Assembly: GCA_051530055.1 (NCBI GenBank)
Contig: CM121342.1
Coordinates: 1,054,001-1,118,000 of the forward strand
Reading direction: 5' to 3'
Length of the DNA stretch: 64,000 nucleotides
Source of the DNA: Neoechinorhynchus agilis
Lineage: Eukaryota; Acanthocephala
Positions 22,332 to 32,403 of the stretch are shown piece by piece. A model generated the notes under the pieces. It made no database searches and had not been told where the DNA came from. It saw only the letters and a program-made list of their open reading frames with translations. Within the stretch, counting starts at the first letter, position 1, and every line of letters begins with the position of its first letter. Position numbers and translations under genes: made by a program.

Positions 22332-22537
22332 ATTTGTTTTGTGCGGACACCCAGACGTTTTTTATTATGCAAATTTTCGAGAGCAAAGTCTCCCTCTTCA
22401 GGCTTTTGGTCATCTGAAAAAATTATTGTCTTGAGAATCTCTTTTAAAAAATGCCTCTTGCCCGGTTGCATCCTGGACCATGTTTTAACCTCTTCCGGCT
22501 GCAATAAAAAACGTCTGGGTGTCCGCACAAAACAAAT
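22332..22537. mobile_element. Foldback/MITE-like element with perfect 35-bp arms
   Basis: Arms at 22332-22366 and 22503-22537 are exact reverse complements (outer end ATTTGTTTTGTGCGGACACC), with a 136-bp non-coding centre. Perfect arms imply a young insertion. The superfamily is not recognised; target duplications are not obvious. Confidence 0.7.
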
Positions 22538-22637
22538 TTCCATTCTTATGGATGTGCTTAGTTTGACATCCCGTAGTTGTGTCGAGGTGGTCAAGTGGAT
22601 CTGGACGAGGATGTACAAACCTTTAACCGTGCATTAG

Positions 22638-23341
22638 AGACTATGTGGTTATATCACCCGACCGCCGAAAGTGCTCTTGATGAACCTTTTTTGAACAAGA
22701 GGTATTTTCTAGAAAATATTTTACCTAAATTTTAAGACTCTTAATTTTCTAAAACAAACAAGAAATTGATAGAGAAAGAGCTTTAATAAAAAAAATTAAC
22801 TATATTTTGCTAAATCAACAACGATTTGGGACAACTCAATTTTTTTTTAGCAATACGCAATTAAATTTTCCTCATTTATTGCCTTTTTTCAAAACAATCT
22901 CTTCCATGAATGTTCGAGAAGATTTTCATTGGCTAGAAGTGTTATTTAAGTCTTTACAAAGTAAAAAAATATTTCTGGCATTTTAAGTTTTCATGATTGA
23001 TAAGCTGTTTGATCACAACGAAAAAAATTGTGTTTTCAAAACAACTCAAAATCAAAGATCGGCATTTTTTAAACGGCCTTTAAATAACTTTCTGAGCCAA
23101 TTGTGAATAATTCTTATTTATGTGTTCTTTGGTCATGAGAAAAATAGACATTAATTTATTAATTCAAAAATATTTCGTCCATTTCGTCGTACTTCTTCAG
23201 ATTGTTTCTAATAGACGCAACTAACAACCTATTTTCGAATTAATAAAATTATTGTCTATTCTTCGTATCACCAGAGAACACATAAATAAATGAACAATTC
23301 CTTTACAATAATTCTTATTTGCCAATCCATAGCCTTTGTAG
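22638..23341. other. Intergenic; one dispersed hairpin-family copy at 23155-23225
   Basis: Very AT-rich. The stretch 23155-23225 (TTTATTAATTCAAAAATATT then CGTCC...ACTTCTTCAG) matches 41740-41800 and belongs to the hammerhead-like hairpin family. No gene is seen. Confidence 0.45.
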
Positions 23342-24272
23342 ATGGAAAAAATATACCGGCTTCCATTAAGTAGATTTCTACACGTCTATGGAAAAGATGC
23401 AGCATCCATCCTTCAGTCTAAATCGTTGGTTCCGAATCGCGTGGGACGATTATTTGGAACTTTGGTTATAATCTGACAAATGATATCACCAAACTTGATC
23501 TTAAAGCGAATTCACATCAGTATTCTTTAATGTTGACATCAACAGGAAACGTCAGCTTCGACATGTTCATCCACAGTCTTTCACAGGGCGACGGCTATGT
23601 AGTTGAAGTGTTGGGTAAGAACGTCGAACATTTTAAAGGAGCACTCGAGTCAAAGCGATTCCGGAAAGAGTTGAAAGTTGAACACTTGCCTCAATTTCGT
23701 ACACTATGGTCACCATATTTTCAAGAGTCATTTTGGGCCGACGTTAGACTTTCTCAACTTGGATAAAGGTGCTGCCTTGTTGGGTGCGTTTAGGCAAGAC
23801 TGCTCCAAACAGACGAATATTGACTTCAGAGGAATGTGAGTTTGTTGGCACGGTGGTTTATAGGAAACATCTTTTTGAACACGGGGTCGCTGAGGGCAAT
23901 GATCTCCTTCGGCGTGGTTCTGCTCTTACGCAGAACCTTCATTTATTGAACGCGTTCAGTGTTGAGAGAAAAGGGTGTTATTTGGGACAGGAGCACGTTA
24001 ATAGGATCATGAGTGGACTCTTGAAGATTAGGAAACGATTGACTCCGTTGTCGGTCGGAGAAATCGATGAAGATCTTGTTGATTGTGATTTAGTAAGCGG
24101 ATTAAGTTATGTTGGTAAGGTTATCGCTCAACAGGGACATTACTGTTTGGCAATGGTTCAATGTGACGACTCAGGTAAAATTGTTAATAAGAACCTGCAA
24201 GTAATGACAAAAAGTTCAAAGATATTAAGAGCGAATGTCAAAGAACCTGATTGGTGGTTGACTGTGGGATGA
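23342..24272 (+). CDS. IBA57: IBA57-like Fe-S cluster assembly protein
   Basis: The ATG abuts CTTTGTAG. Product segments follow the folate-binding GcvT-like IBA57 order: RFLHVYGKDAASILQ, NLTNDITKLDLKANSHQYSL, TGNVSFDMFIH, YRKHLFEHGVAEG, the signature KGCYLGQEHVNRI (family KGCY-GQE) and a final EPDWWLTVG. IBA57 acts in mitochondria with ISCA1/ISCA2 to mature 4Fe-4S proteins. A 26-nt GT-AG intron (23743-23768) joins FWAD to VLPCWVRLGK exactly in frame. The first junction (about 23420-23490) is unresolved: the frame must change between LQSKS and NLTND, but no AG precedes AATCTGACA. This could be a non-canonical splice or a sequence error. Confidence 0.85.
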
Positions 24273-24489
24273 ACTAGACATAAAGAATAGATCTTGAATA
24301 GCGTTAACTTTTTTGGTTGAAATTCAATCGAACCTATTGAGCTCCTTTTCGAAAACATCTCCAGAACACAAATGTCGAGGTCAGCGTGATTCTTTAATGC
24401 ACATAAAAAACATAGTAATTTTTGGCTTTTTGGGAATGGACAGTTTGTTCCAAACTTATTAACTGTTCTTAATCCGAAATAACGCGCTA

Positions 24490-25240
24490 CAGTCAAATCC
24501 GATTAATTGGACCACGGGGTAATTGGACCAGCCGCTTATAGAACCGAAACAAATGTATTTACATAAGCTTAATAAGAAATTTCGTTTAATCAGGCCACGA
24601 AATGCGAGAACGAGGCTGCGTAGTGCCGAGGCTTTAGATAGCGAGCAGTTTGTCTCGCTCCCGAAACACTAAGGCAACGATAAGGCTTGACGTTAGCTGA
24701 AAAGATTGGTTTCCTGGATAAGATCAAGCAATGGTTTCAAAATACAAGTCAGCATCGGTTGGTGGAAATTAGCGGATAATCAAAGATTACAATTTCGCAA
24801 TTGATAAAACAAGGGAATGGCGCAATGTAAAGAACGAGGAACATCAAACTGGCAAAGATTTAGATCTCGATGAAGTGCGGCCCGATGAATGCAAAGCAGA
24901 AGAGCTTGCTAAAAACCTGGGCCACGATGATTTCATAGCTACGGACGGTTGATTGGAAATCTAGACACGAAATAAAATTCAAAAAGCTTATGGCTAGAAG
25001 GAAACTAATGATAGTGAAGGTGCTGAAGTGTGGAAAGTAACAAAACTGAATGAGCTTCTTGAGAAATTTACAGCAGATGACATCTACGATGCCGATGAAA
25101 CCGGGCTGTATTATTGTCGTGCTCAACACCGCGCGCTCTGGCTAAAAAATGCGATAAACCACGTAACTTTTTTTGTGCTGCTCAAAAATATCACAGGAGC
25201 GCACAAGAGGAAGCTGTTGGTCACTGATGACCTCTGAACC
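24490..25240 (+). mobile_element. pogo/Tigger-type DNA transposon remnant
   Basis: A terminus starts at 24490 behind a TA (24488-24489): CAGTCAAATCCGATTAATTG then GACC repeats, as in Tigger ends. Inside, TLAEKIGFLDKIKQWFQN resembles the CENP-B-like DNA-binding region. 25028-25237 encodes NELLEKFTADDIYDADETGL-YY and GAHKRKLLVTDD, the first Asp of the DDE domain and the following GT-KRKLLVI motif. The frame is interrupted by several stops and the 3' terminus was not found, so it is an inactive 5' part. Confidence 0.7.
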
Positions 25241-25496
25241 GAATTTTGACGCACAACCTTTATTTATCTCTCGACTCATCCAAATCGACATTCATAAAGC
25301 TTCTGATTCCATCGATCCCAATCTACTCTTTTTGATGCATGATTAAATTTTGTTCTTGCCGCCTGGAAAATTAAATGGTTAAAATCCTTAATAAAAAATA
25401 AATTACACTATATCGTAATAGGGAGCATCGCCTCGAACACCTTAGCAATCAACAAGGGTCCCCGAAGGAGCTGTTTTCTCTCTCATTCTTTGAAAC
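25241..25496. other. Intergenic, nothing recognised
   Basis: AT-rich gap between the Tigger remnant and the inverted dispersed repeat. Confidence 0.35.
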
Positions 25497-25857
25497 AAAA
25501 CGGCCGTTAAAATATTAAATTTAAAAATGATATCATCAGAAAATCTTGCGCAGGGGTTAATACGACAAATCCCTACTTCCGCTCTTTCTCCTTTACTGCT
25601 CAATCCTCCAAATACGAATTGATTCGAAGGAGAGAACGGAAAACAATAACTAACAATTAACCAACCAAAGTCAAAATAAACTAAAACCAACTAACGGACC
25701 ACATTAAACGTACCTAAGAACAAAAATTCTTCAAATCTCTGCATGAATCTTAAGGAAGTATCGAAAACAATTTCCTGCAAATTTCGGTGTTCATGAGGAC
25801 CCAATGATACATGGATCCTTTTCTTTGTTAATTAACAAATAAATGTGTTATTATTAA
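25497..25857 (-). repeat. Inverted partner of the 14103-14465 repeat
   Basis: This is the near-identical reverse-complement copy of the repeat at 14.1 kb, delimited by AACGGCCGTTAAAATATT and GTTAATTAACAAATAAATG. The small minus-strand open frame through it also occurs in part in the other copy and carries no known domain. Confidence 0.75.
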
Positions 25858-26049
25858 CAGTTAAAATGTTCTTTATTTTTCAAAAGCTCTTTGTCCGTCA
25901 TCATTTTGACATTCAATGGGCGCGTCCACATACATCTAAGAAACAGCAACCTTTCTTCAAGTGCTTCAAGGACTTGCCACAAGCATCTAACACAGCAATG
26001 CCTTCATCCCACTTTGTCACTTGCACCGATTTATCCGGGGCACCATCAT

Positions 26050-26160
26050 CACGTTCCGGATCTTCTTTACCTTCCATTTTATTAGCCGCAGGGATGTGTG
26101 CAAGGCCTCAAGAACGAGACGCCTTCCAAGATTTGGCATAAATTCAGCGCCTTTAAAATC
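26050..26160 (-). mobile_element. Short Penelope-like fossil
   Basis: The minus strand reads GRRLVLEALHTSLRLIKW, matching the C-terminal KRRLALEALHVAASN of the GIY-YIG fragment at 199-672. The DNA phrase CCTTCCATTTTATTAGCCGC is also identical to the Penelope piece at 52.17 kb. It is a fossil tail. Confidence 0.5.
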
Positions 26161-26376
26161 TATGCGATGTTGCATTCGGTCAAACAATGCAGGGCATTCC
26201 GACGAGAGTCACTTAACATAAACAAGCCTGTCGACGGTTCGATCGCTCATTTGCGATTTCAAAATCGACTGAATTTGGTAAAATGACGTCACACCTAGCA
26301 CTTTTTGTATGTTCTTCCGTATTTCTTCGTGCATCGTCGGCCTCCCGTCTTTTGTTCTTAAACTCATCTTGGAACA

Positions 26377-26856
26377 ATGCCTGCAGCTCGGCGTCACACT
26401 CGGAACCAAAAAGTTAAAAAAACTCGGAAGCTTAGAGGTCACGTATCTCACGGTCATGGCCGTATTGGTAAGCACAGGAAGCATCCTGGAGGTCGGGGAA
26501 AAGCAGGTGGTCTCACTCATTTACGGACGAATTTCGATCGGTTCCATCCCGGTTATTTTGGAAAACTGGGGATTCGGGACACTCACCTTTTGAAAAACCG
26601 CCACTATCTACCGATTATAAACACAAACGTTCTTTGGAATCTTGTGCCCGAAGAAGTCCGTCTCAAGTATAGAAATCTTAACAATAATGACCTTAGCCAT
26701 GTTCCAGTGATTGACGTCACGAAGTTCGGATATTTCAAAGTGCTCGGGAAAGGAAAGATGCCAAAGCAACCAATAATCGTTAAGGCTAAACTTTTCTCTA
26801 GGCGCGCTGAGGAGAAGATAAAATCCGTTGGTGGAGCTTGCATTCTTGTGGCCTAA
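26377..26856 (+). CDS. RPL27A: Ribosomal protein uL15 (RPL27A)
   Basis: A single open frame of 159 residues with family signatures end to end: [59 protein letters not shown] and [20 protein letters not shown]. It is a structural protein of the large cytosolic ribosomal subunit. The N-terminus ([14 protein letters not shown]) is about eight residues longer than in vertebrates. A CTGCAG acceptor within it could mean that the mature start differs. No intron is seen. Confidence 0.97.
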   Translation: MPAARRHTRNQKVKKTRKLRGHVSHGHGRIGKHRKHPGGRGKAGGLTHLRTNFDRFHPGYFGKLGIRDTHLLKNRHYLPIINTNVLWNLVPEEVRLKYRNLNNNDLSHVPVIDVTKFGYFKVLGKGKMPKQPIIVKAKLFSRRAEEKIKSVGGACILVA

Positions 26857-26972
26857 AAATGCCACCTAGAAAAAAGAATAAAGGACGTGTTTGGAAGTGC
26901 TTGTAGGTTGAACCCTTGCTGATTTTTTTAAAGGAAAATCCTGTGATCTAAATTTACATCACTCACGAATTC

Positions 26973-27710
26973 TTATTCAAAATGAATTTCCTTCCCAATT
27001 TTGACAGAATCTTTTCGTTGTTCGAATCCTACTTTATACGTTTGGCGTATTCGCTTCCGTTGACGTATAGAGGATTTTATTTTCGTTGGGCAGATTCCAT
27101 TCAAGCAGACGTTAATTATACCAATCGGTCCGGAGTGAAGTTCAATTGTCGTGTTTTCGTTTTCTGCGTCTACGATTTCGTCTTTATCGGCCTCTCCTCT
27201 CGATTGCGTTGCGATTTCATCGGTACTCATTTCGGTTTCATCCGTAATCATTTCGGTTTCATCCGTAATCATTTCGGTTTCATCCGTAATCATTTCGGTT
27301 TCATCCGTAATCATTTCGGTTTCATCCGTAATCATTTCGGTTTCATCGGTATTCATTGTTGTTGTTCGATCAAACGTTTTAGGTGAATAATACGGAATTG
27401 TTGAGAACGATAACGACTCAATGCCCTCGGTCTGGTATTTGTGGCAAACGGTTCTCACTTTATCCACAAATGATTTTATGATAACACCAACACGGCTATT
27501 ACTGTTAGGCATGTCGTACCAATCAACAGAATCCAATATTGATTTTAATTTAGCGCCGTCTTCATTTGACAGACCATGGGATACATGGAAGGCAATCAAA
27601 TGGATTTGGTCGATTTGTCGATTAGGCAATGAAATGCTAGGTTCCGTCATGCGATTCGTTGGAGTCGCCGAGTCCGGAATGCTTATGGATAAAATCCAAA
27701 TTAATATCAT
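26973..27710 (-). CDS. Unrecognised secreted protein with 7-residue repeats
   Basis: The 245-residue product starts with a likely signal peptide (MILIWILSISIPDSA). A middle region follows (IHLIAFHVSHGLSNEDGAK). Then come five to six exact heptads of the form TDETEMI (DNA 27228-27350) and an acidic stretch. It ends in a basic C-terminus with a Cys pair (VCLNGICP) and RQRKRIRQ, a possible processing site. No known domain was recognised. It sits in a block of unknown minus-strand genes (27-32 kb), which suggests lineage-specific genes. Confidence 0.55.
   Translation of the reverse strand: MILIWILSISIPDSATPTNRMTEPSISLPNRQIDQIHLIAFHVSHGLSNEDGAKLKSILDSVDWYDMPNSNSRVGVIIKSFVDKVRTVCHKYQTEGIESLSFSTIPYYSPKTFDRTTTMNTDETEMITDETEMITDETEMITDETEMITDETEMITDETEMSTDEIATQSRGEADKDEIVDAENENTTIELHSGPIGIINVCLNGICPTKIKSSIRQRKRIRQTYKVGFEQRKDSVKIGKEIHFE
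27228..27350. repeat. 21-bp tandem repeat inside the secreted-protein gene
   Basis: Five to six near-identical copies of ATTTCGGTTTCATCCGTAATC in tandem. The unit is a multiple of three and encodes the heptad TDETEMI on the minus strand, so copy number can vary without loss of frame. Confidence 0.9.
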
Positions 27711-27853
27711 ATTCGCGCTGAAGTGGGTGGGCTATTTCGGTTGGGTAGGAACTAATAAAAGTCTTTAGGGTAGCTGTGACCTAAATTTGGTGTTTCAAAA
27801 TGATTGACACGGATGTTTCTCAACGATTAAAGGGAGACCGGAACAAGCTTTTA

Positions 27854-28336
27854 TTAGAACGCAAACTCATCTTTTAGTGAACCCACGATTAGAACGTCGT
27901 CCAGTTCACACTTTTTTTCATATTTTTCGTGCTTTTGTTCCTTAAATGCAATTGCGTATTCGATCAACCGAGCCAGCTTTCGGCGTGGAAAAGGACTCTT
28001 TGCACCTACACGGATTGGAGGTAGGTCTTCGAGGTCATCGTTGTAAATTTTATCAACTTGGTATAATTCGGCTAATAGATCGTTGTTCTGAACTGGGTTT
28101 TTGTCCAATGATGGTCCATCGCCGCCACTGTTGACTGTTTCGCCTTTCAAATTTGAATTTCGTCGTCTTGCGTCCTCGAATGAGTCATACCCGAATCTAT
28201 AATCTATTGAAATCGTTTCTTCGGATGAACTTTGAATGCACTTGCTCTTCAGTCTCGTACGTTGGATATTTATTGCAACGGACAACACTATTTTTGATCG
28301 TTCCCCATTCCCTCTGCCGCTACTCCCTATTAGCAA
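27854..28336 (-). CDS. Unrecognised acidic protein of about 160 residues
   Basis: The open frame contains IDYRFGYDSFEDARRRNSNL, DLLAELYQVDKIYNDDLEDL and PFPRRKLARLIEYAIAFKEQ, and ends GSLKDEFAF. No ATG is found at the 5' end of this frame, so an upstream exon or a start in the preceding ~60 bases is likely. A hydrophobic run (KIILLIG) lies just upstream in frame. No domain was recognised. It is a neighbour on the same strand, about 140 bp from the secreted repeat protein. Confidence 0.4.
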   Translation of the reverse strand: MLIGSSGRGNGERSKIVLSVAINIQRTRLKSKCIQSSSEETISIDYRFGYDSFEDARRRNSNLKGETVNSGGDGPSLDKNPVQNNDLLAELYQVDKIYNDDLEDLPPIRVGAKSPFPRRKLARLIEYAIAFKEQKHEKYEKKCELDDVLIVGSLKDEFAF

Positions 28337-28524
28337 AATGATTTTTTTGAAGTCTGGCCGGCCGGTAACTTTTATTCCAAGGAAAAATATCGACCGTGAA
28401 GAAAGTCAAACATAGATACTGAATATTTAAATATATTAACTGAATTTTTGTGTCCTCAAAGCTACTTTATTATTTTTATTTTTGATAACGGAAAGAAAAC
28501 TTAAGAATATTTCGGAAAGTACAG

Positions 28525-28740
28525 ATTTTGGTTAAACTAATTGAACACAAATACGCCCTACGATGTGGCGATACTGCGACTTCAACGATTTTAAATCATG
28601 CTCACCGAATCACACACACAATCGGATTCGACAAGACCGATGTCCTCTGCAAGGAACAGAGAAAATTCCATCGACTGATAAAAGAGTCGATATTTGTATT
28701 GAAATGGCCACCCTTCAAATACGTGCAGTTGGCCTAAATG
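28525..28740 (+). mobile_element. Penelope-like fossil, C-terminal endonuclease piece
   Basis: The frame reads HAHRITHTIGFDKTDVLCKE then QRKFHRLIKESIFVLK, which matches the H-I-F--T-VL--E--F-R-IKEAI pattern at the C-terminal end of Penelope GIY-YIG domains. It is a short fossil with no flanking parts recognised. Confidence 0.5.
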
Positions 28741-29035
28741 CACCCAGGGAGGCTGGTCTTCGCCTGCGAGGTTGACGATCCCGGCTTCCCGAGTCAATAC
28801 GAAAACAATCATGTCGCTTGTTTTGTGACAAATTCCTCTGTAATTTTTTAGATTCAATTGATAAAATGACCGATTCAATCGGTCGAAATATATTTGTCTT
28901 TAATGCGATCTCCCTCGGGTGTCCACAAGCGACCTAAATAACAACGAAAAACTCAAAATGTTGGGCCAGTTTCGTTCGAGATAAACACGCACCAATCGAA
29001 ATTTAAAAGCCAAGATTTAGCGGAAAAAATTGTCG

Positions 29036-31218
29036 CTAAAAAAAATGAGTTGTCCATCGCTGTATTAAAAGCTCTGCACTAATTCTTAACAATTTGCATG
29101 ACCATGCCACTTCCATAAATTGAATTTCCCATTTTTCGACCGGGAAGGATTTCACAGATCGCATGAATCGCTTACCGCTAACACATTTTATGGTACTGAC
29201 GTTTTCTATGTCTTTTTTAAAGATAAGATGTATTTGACCATGCTTTTCAGAATCCGGAACCGCGTTCATGTGCTGCTCTAGAATGCACAATGAAGGGATG
29301 TTTACCTCGAATCCATTTTCAGGCCAACTATGGCCTTCTTCGCTCAATAAAATGTTTTCGCCATTTTCAAATCGAAAAACGTAACACGAATCAATTGCCG
29401 TGGACTCGTGCCTTCCTTGTTCCTTCAATTCAACTTTACGCTCTTCAAAATCTTCTTTTACAAAGACACTTTTCGAGTCATCATGAAATTTGTGCTTTGG
29501 ACCGTTATGGGCCACAGGGACACAGAATGTGTCGCCTTCGCTTTCGTCTTGCAGTAAAATGCTGTGTTCACCCTCTAAAAGGAATCTGAAGCACTTTTCA
29601 GGGGCAAATGTGAGCGGATCTTGTTCAAGGGCTTCGTGTACACGTACCTCCTCGTTTTCCATAAAACTTACTAGCCAGCCATCTTCTCTAAGTAAACGGC
29701 TTTCATCTCCTTCTAGAAGTATTCGATAACATTGATCGTCTCCAACAAACTCATCTTTACCATTGTCTTTTATGTAAGTGGCGGGTAGAGTTTCATCCGG
29801 ATTCTCGGGCACGGTTTTCATTTCACATTTTGAAAAACTTTGGCCTTGTTCCTTCAACAAAAGACTTTTCTCATCTTCAAAAATGAAACGATGGCACTCG
29901 AGGTCACCATCGTCTTTATCAATGTCGATTTTAGGTGATGATGAACGAGACTGTTTTTCAGCCGGATTCTCGGACACGGTTTTCATTTCACATTTTGAAA
30001 AACTTTGGCCTTGTTCCTTCAACAAAAGACTTTTCTCATCTTCAAAAATGAAACGATGGCACTCGAGGTCACCATCGTCTTTATCAATGTCGATTTTAGG
30101 TGATGATGAACGAGACTGTTTTTCAGCCGGATTCTCGGACACGGTTTTCATTTCACATTTTGAAAAACTTTGGCCTTGTTCCTTCAACAAAAGACTTTTC
30201 TCATCTTCAAAAATGAAACGATGGCACTCGAGGTCACCATCGTCTTTATCAATGTCGATTTTAGGTGATGATGAACGAGACTGTTTTTCAGCCGGATTCT
30301 CGGACACGGTTTTCATTTCACATTTTGAAAAACTTTGGCCTTGTTCCTTCAACAAAAGACTTTTCTCATCTTCAAAAATGAAACGATGGCACTCGAGGTC
30401 ACCATCGTCTTTATCAATGTCGATTTTAGGTGATGATGAACGAGACTGTTTTTCAGCCGGATTCTCTGAGACTGTTTTTCAGCCGGACTCTCGGGTACGG
30501 TTTTCATTTCACATTTTGAAAAACTTTGGCCTTGTTCCTTCAGCAAAAGACTTTTCTCATCTTCAAAAATGAAACGGTGGCACTCGAGGTCACCATCGTC
30601 TTTATCAATGTCGATTTTAGGTGATGATGAATGAGACTGTTTTTCAGCCGGATTCTCCATGTCGGATTCATAATTCGTAGAGACGATATCGTTTTCGACT
30701 GTTGACTCCTTATGAATTTCTTCATCCTGAAAAGAGCTTTGGTCTTTTTCTCCCATCACCGTTTCAAATCTTAGATCACCATTTAGTTCATGGACGTCGC
30801 TTTCTTCGTCTTCTGTTGACTTTATTGAGAAGATTTCCTTTTCGAGTTTGACCATTGACCGTACTTCAAGGGAGGCCCGGTAACACCCGCATTTTCCCCT
30901 TTTTTCACCATCCTCGGCTAAGGTGGTTGGATTTTTAGGCCATATATCGATCAGAAATACACTTTCTTCTTTTTCTCGAGGAAAACATTCAGTAGGGATC
31001 ACAACGACTTGCGATAAACTTAACGTGGAAGATTGTCTAGAACAACTAAACGTTTCCTCAAATACGACAACGTTGGAGGTTTTCCGTAAAATTGGATGTC
31101 TAAGTGTAGCTTTAAGACTTTTAAAGTATTCAATAATTGGAAAACCTTGTGTGCGATTGACGTTGCAACAATAGATTTCGTATTCTTCAACATTATTATG
31201 AAGTTTAAAAGTGCGCAT
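29036..31218 (-). CDS. Unrecognised protein built of 55-residue repeats
   Basis: The start is at 31218 (MRTFKLHNNVEEYEIYCCNV). An N-terminal region of about 190 residues is followed by 165-bp tandem repeats, five almost identical, each encoding GDLECHRFIFEDEKSLLLKE plus a Ser/Lys/Glu linker. About three diverged repeats follow (CYRILLEGDESRLLRED, CFRFLLEGEHSILLQDE, CYVFRFENGENILLSEE). The shared core is C-(H/Y/F)-RF-FE-(D/G)E-S-LL-E. A 26-bp duplication between the first two repeats (near 30480) breaks the simple reading frame. A possible 23-nt GT-AG intron (GTCCGG...TCTCAG, minus strand) would restore it. No known domain; function unknown. It may be cytoplasmic and scaffold-like. Confidence 0.55.
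29821..30660. repeat. 165-bp tandem repeat, about five copies
   Basis: Repeat starts fall at 29821, 29986, 30151, 30316 (exactly 165 bp apart) and 30507 (191 bp, that is 165 + 26). Units 2-4 are virtually identical, which suggests recent unequal exchange or gene conversion. The terminal units are slightly diverged. Confidence 0.95.
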
Positions 31219-31704
31219 TATTGAACATTGAACGTCAACGATATTTTTCGATGTCTTGGATTATTATCTTCGGTATGGGGGGATAGAGACTTTCTTTTTC
31301 TTAGTTATACCATCGCTCGGATTTAGATTCACTAATTTATTTCCCCGGTATTTCACCTCTCGGATTATTCCGACATTTAATCAGAGTTTATTATTAAAAA
31401 GGAATATTGAGCGTCTTTTAATAATAAAAAATGACAAACCGAATCAGAAGGGTGGCGAAACTACCAAAGGAAGGATATTTTTTCGATTTGAAAGGTGTTA
31501 AACTATTAGAAAAATTCTCATGAATGGTTCTTGAACATAATCTCTCAGTTAAGGATTTTCCTTTACTATTATTGTGGAACCTCGTCTCATCAGTCATTAT
31601 TAAAGTGTTTCGAGATAAAAATGAAAATTATAAAGCTGTTTTCGCAGTTTCATAATAATAAAGGAATCTTGAACGTGGGATTATGTTCAAAAACCATTCA
31701 ACAT
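31219..31704. other. Intergenic, nothing recognised
   Basis: AT-rich spacer between the two minus-strand unknown genes. Confidence 0.4.
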
Positions 31705-32229
31705 TTACCATCCCGAATTATCTTCTTTAGTCCCTCTCTTCTTACTGAAATGTTCAATTAAGCGCATAAATCTCATTGTTTTAAATGGTTTCTTATATTC
31801 CATGACACGATACTTTGCATTTATGAACGTCTTTGTAACTGGCACCAAGTGATATTCTTTATACTTTAAACTTCCACGACGCATTTGTTGCCTGATTGTC
31901 GTTATCGAAAGCGAGGAGACTGTAATGGGTGATTGATTAGCACAAGACCAAGTCGAAGGTATGACGTAGAGTTCGCTGATTTCAAGTTTAAATAGATCGC
32001 CATTGCTGATATAACGCATCACCGACGAAGAAGAAGAAGATCGGTCAATGGATTCCTTATTTTTCACAAATGGATGCCGAGGACTCAAAGGTGAATTATC
32101 GATACTTTTGGCCTGTTGCACCAGAGAAGTTGACTTTTTGGGCGCTTTTGTCTTGAACGGGCCAGTCATTTTGACCGATTTTAAAAACAAGTTCTCTTCA
32201 GAATACTTTTTAGTTTGTTGCCATGGCAA
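31705..32229 (-). CDS. Unrecognised basic, Ser-rich protein (~174 residues)
   Basis: It starts MPWQQTKKYSEENLFLKSVK, with a second Met at residue 21 (MTGPFKTKAPKK) as an alternative start. It has a low-complexity Ser run (DRSSSSSSVMR) and a conserved-looking C-terminal part (DLFKLEISELYVIPSTW, then EYHLVPVTKTFINAKYRVME). No signal peptide or known domain is seen. It diverges from PRPF40 across a 174-bp gap that may act as a shared promoter. Confidence 0.5.
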   Translation of the reverse strand: MPWQQTKKYSEENLFLKSVKMTGPFKTKAPKKSTSLVQQAKSIDNSPLSPRHPFVKNKESIDRSSSSSSVMRYISNGDLFKLEISELYVIPSTWSCANQSPITVSSLSITTIRQQMRRGSLKYKEYHLVPVTKTFINAKYRVMEYKKPFKTMRFMRLIEHFSKKRGTKEDNSGW

Positions 32230-32403
32230 CGCATTTTAAACACTTTCGGCGGTCACTTTTGAGTTTAACAACAAAAAGAGGTTTTCAATTTTTGTCAGGA
32301 AGCGTCCACTTGTTTTAATTGAGACGTAAACACATCCGTCATCAATCGGAAAGAACGTCTGTTCGTCGCAGTTTCCGCCTAGAGCTGTGTGCGTGTTGGG
32401 TCA

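Noticed and set aside
25442-25690. 82-codon minus-strand frame in the inverted repeat
   Set aside because: It lies within the dispersed repeat, is only partly shared with the other copy and has no domain.
27228-27350. CRISPR-like array
   Set aside because: Units are directly adjacent with no unique spacers, in frame within a eukaryotic gene.
29778-30572. 264-codon plus-strand frame with repeated FEKLWPCSFNKR-type units
   Set aside because: It is the antisense shadow of the 165-bp coding repeats; the minus frame has the long N-terminal region and the diverged units that keep a protein motif.
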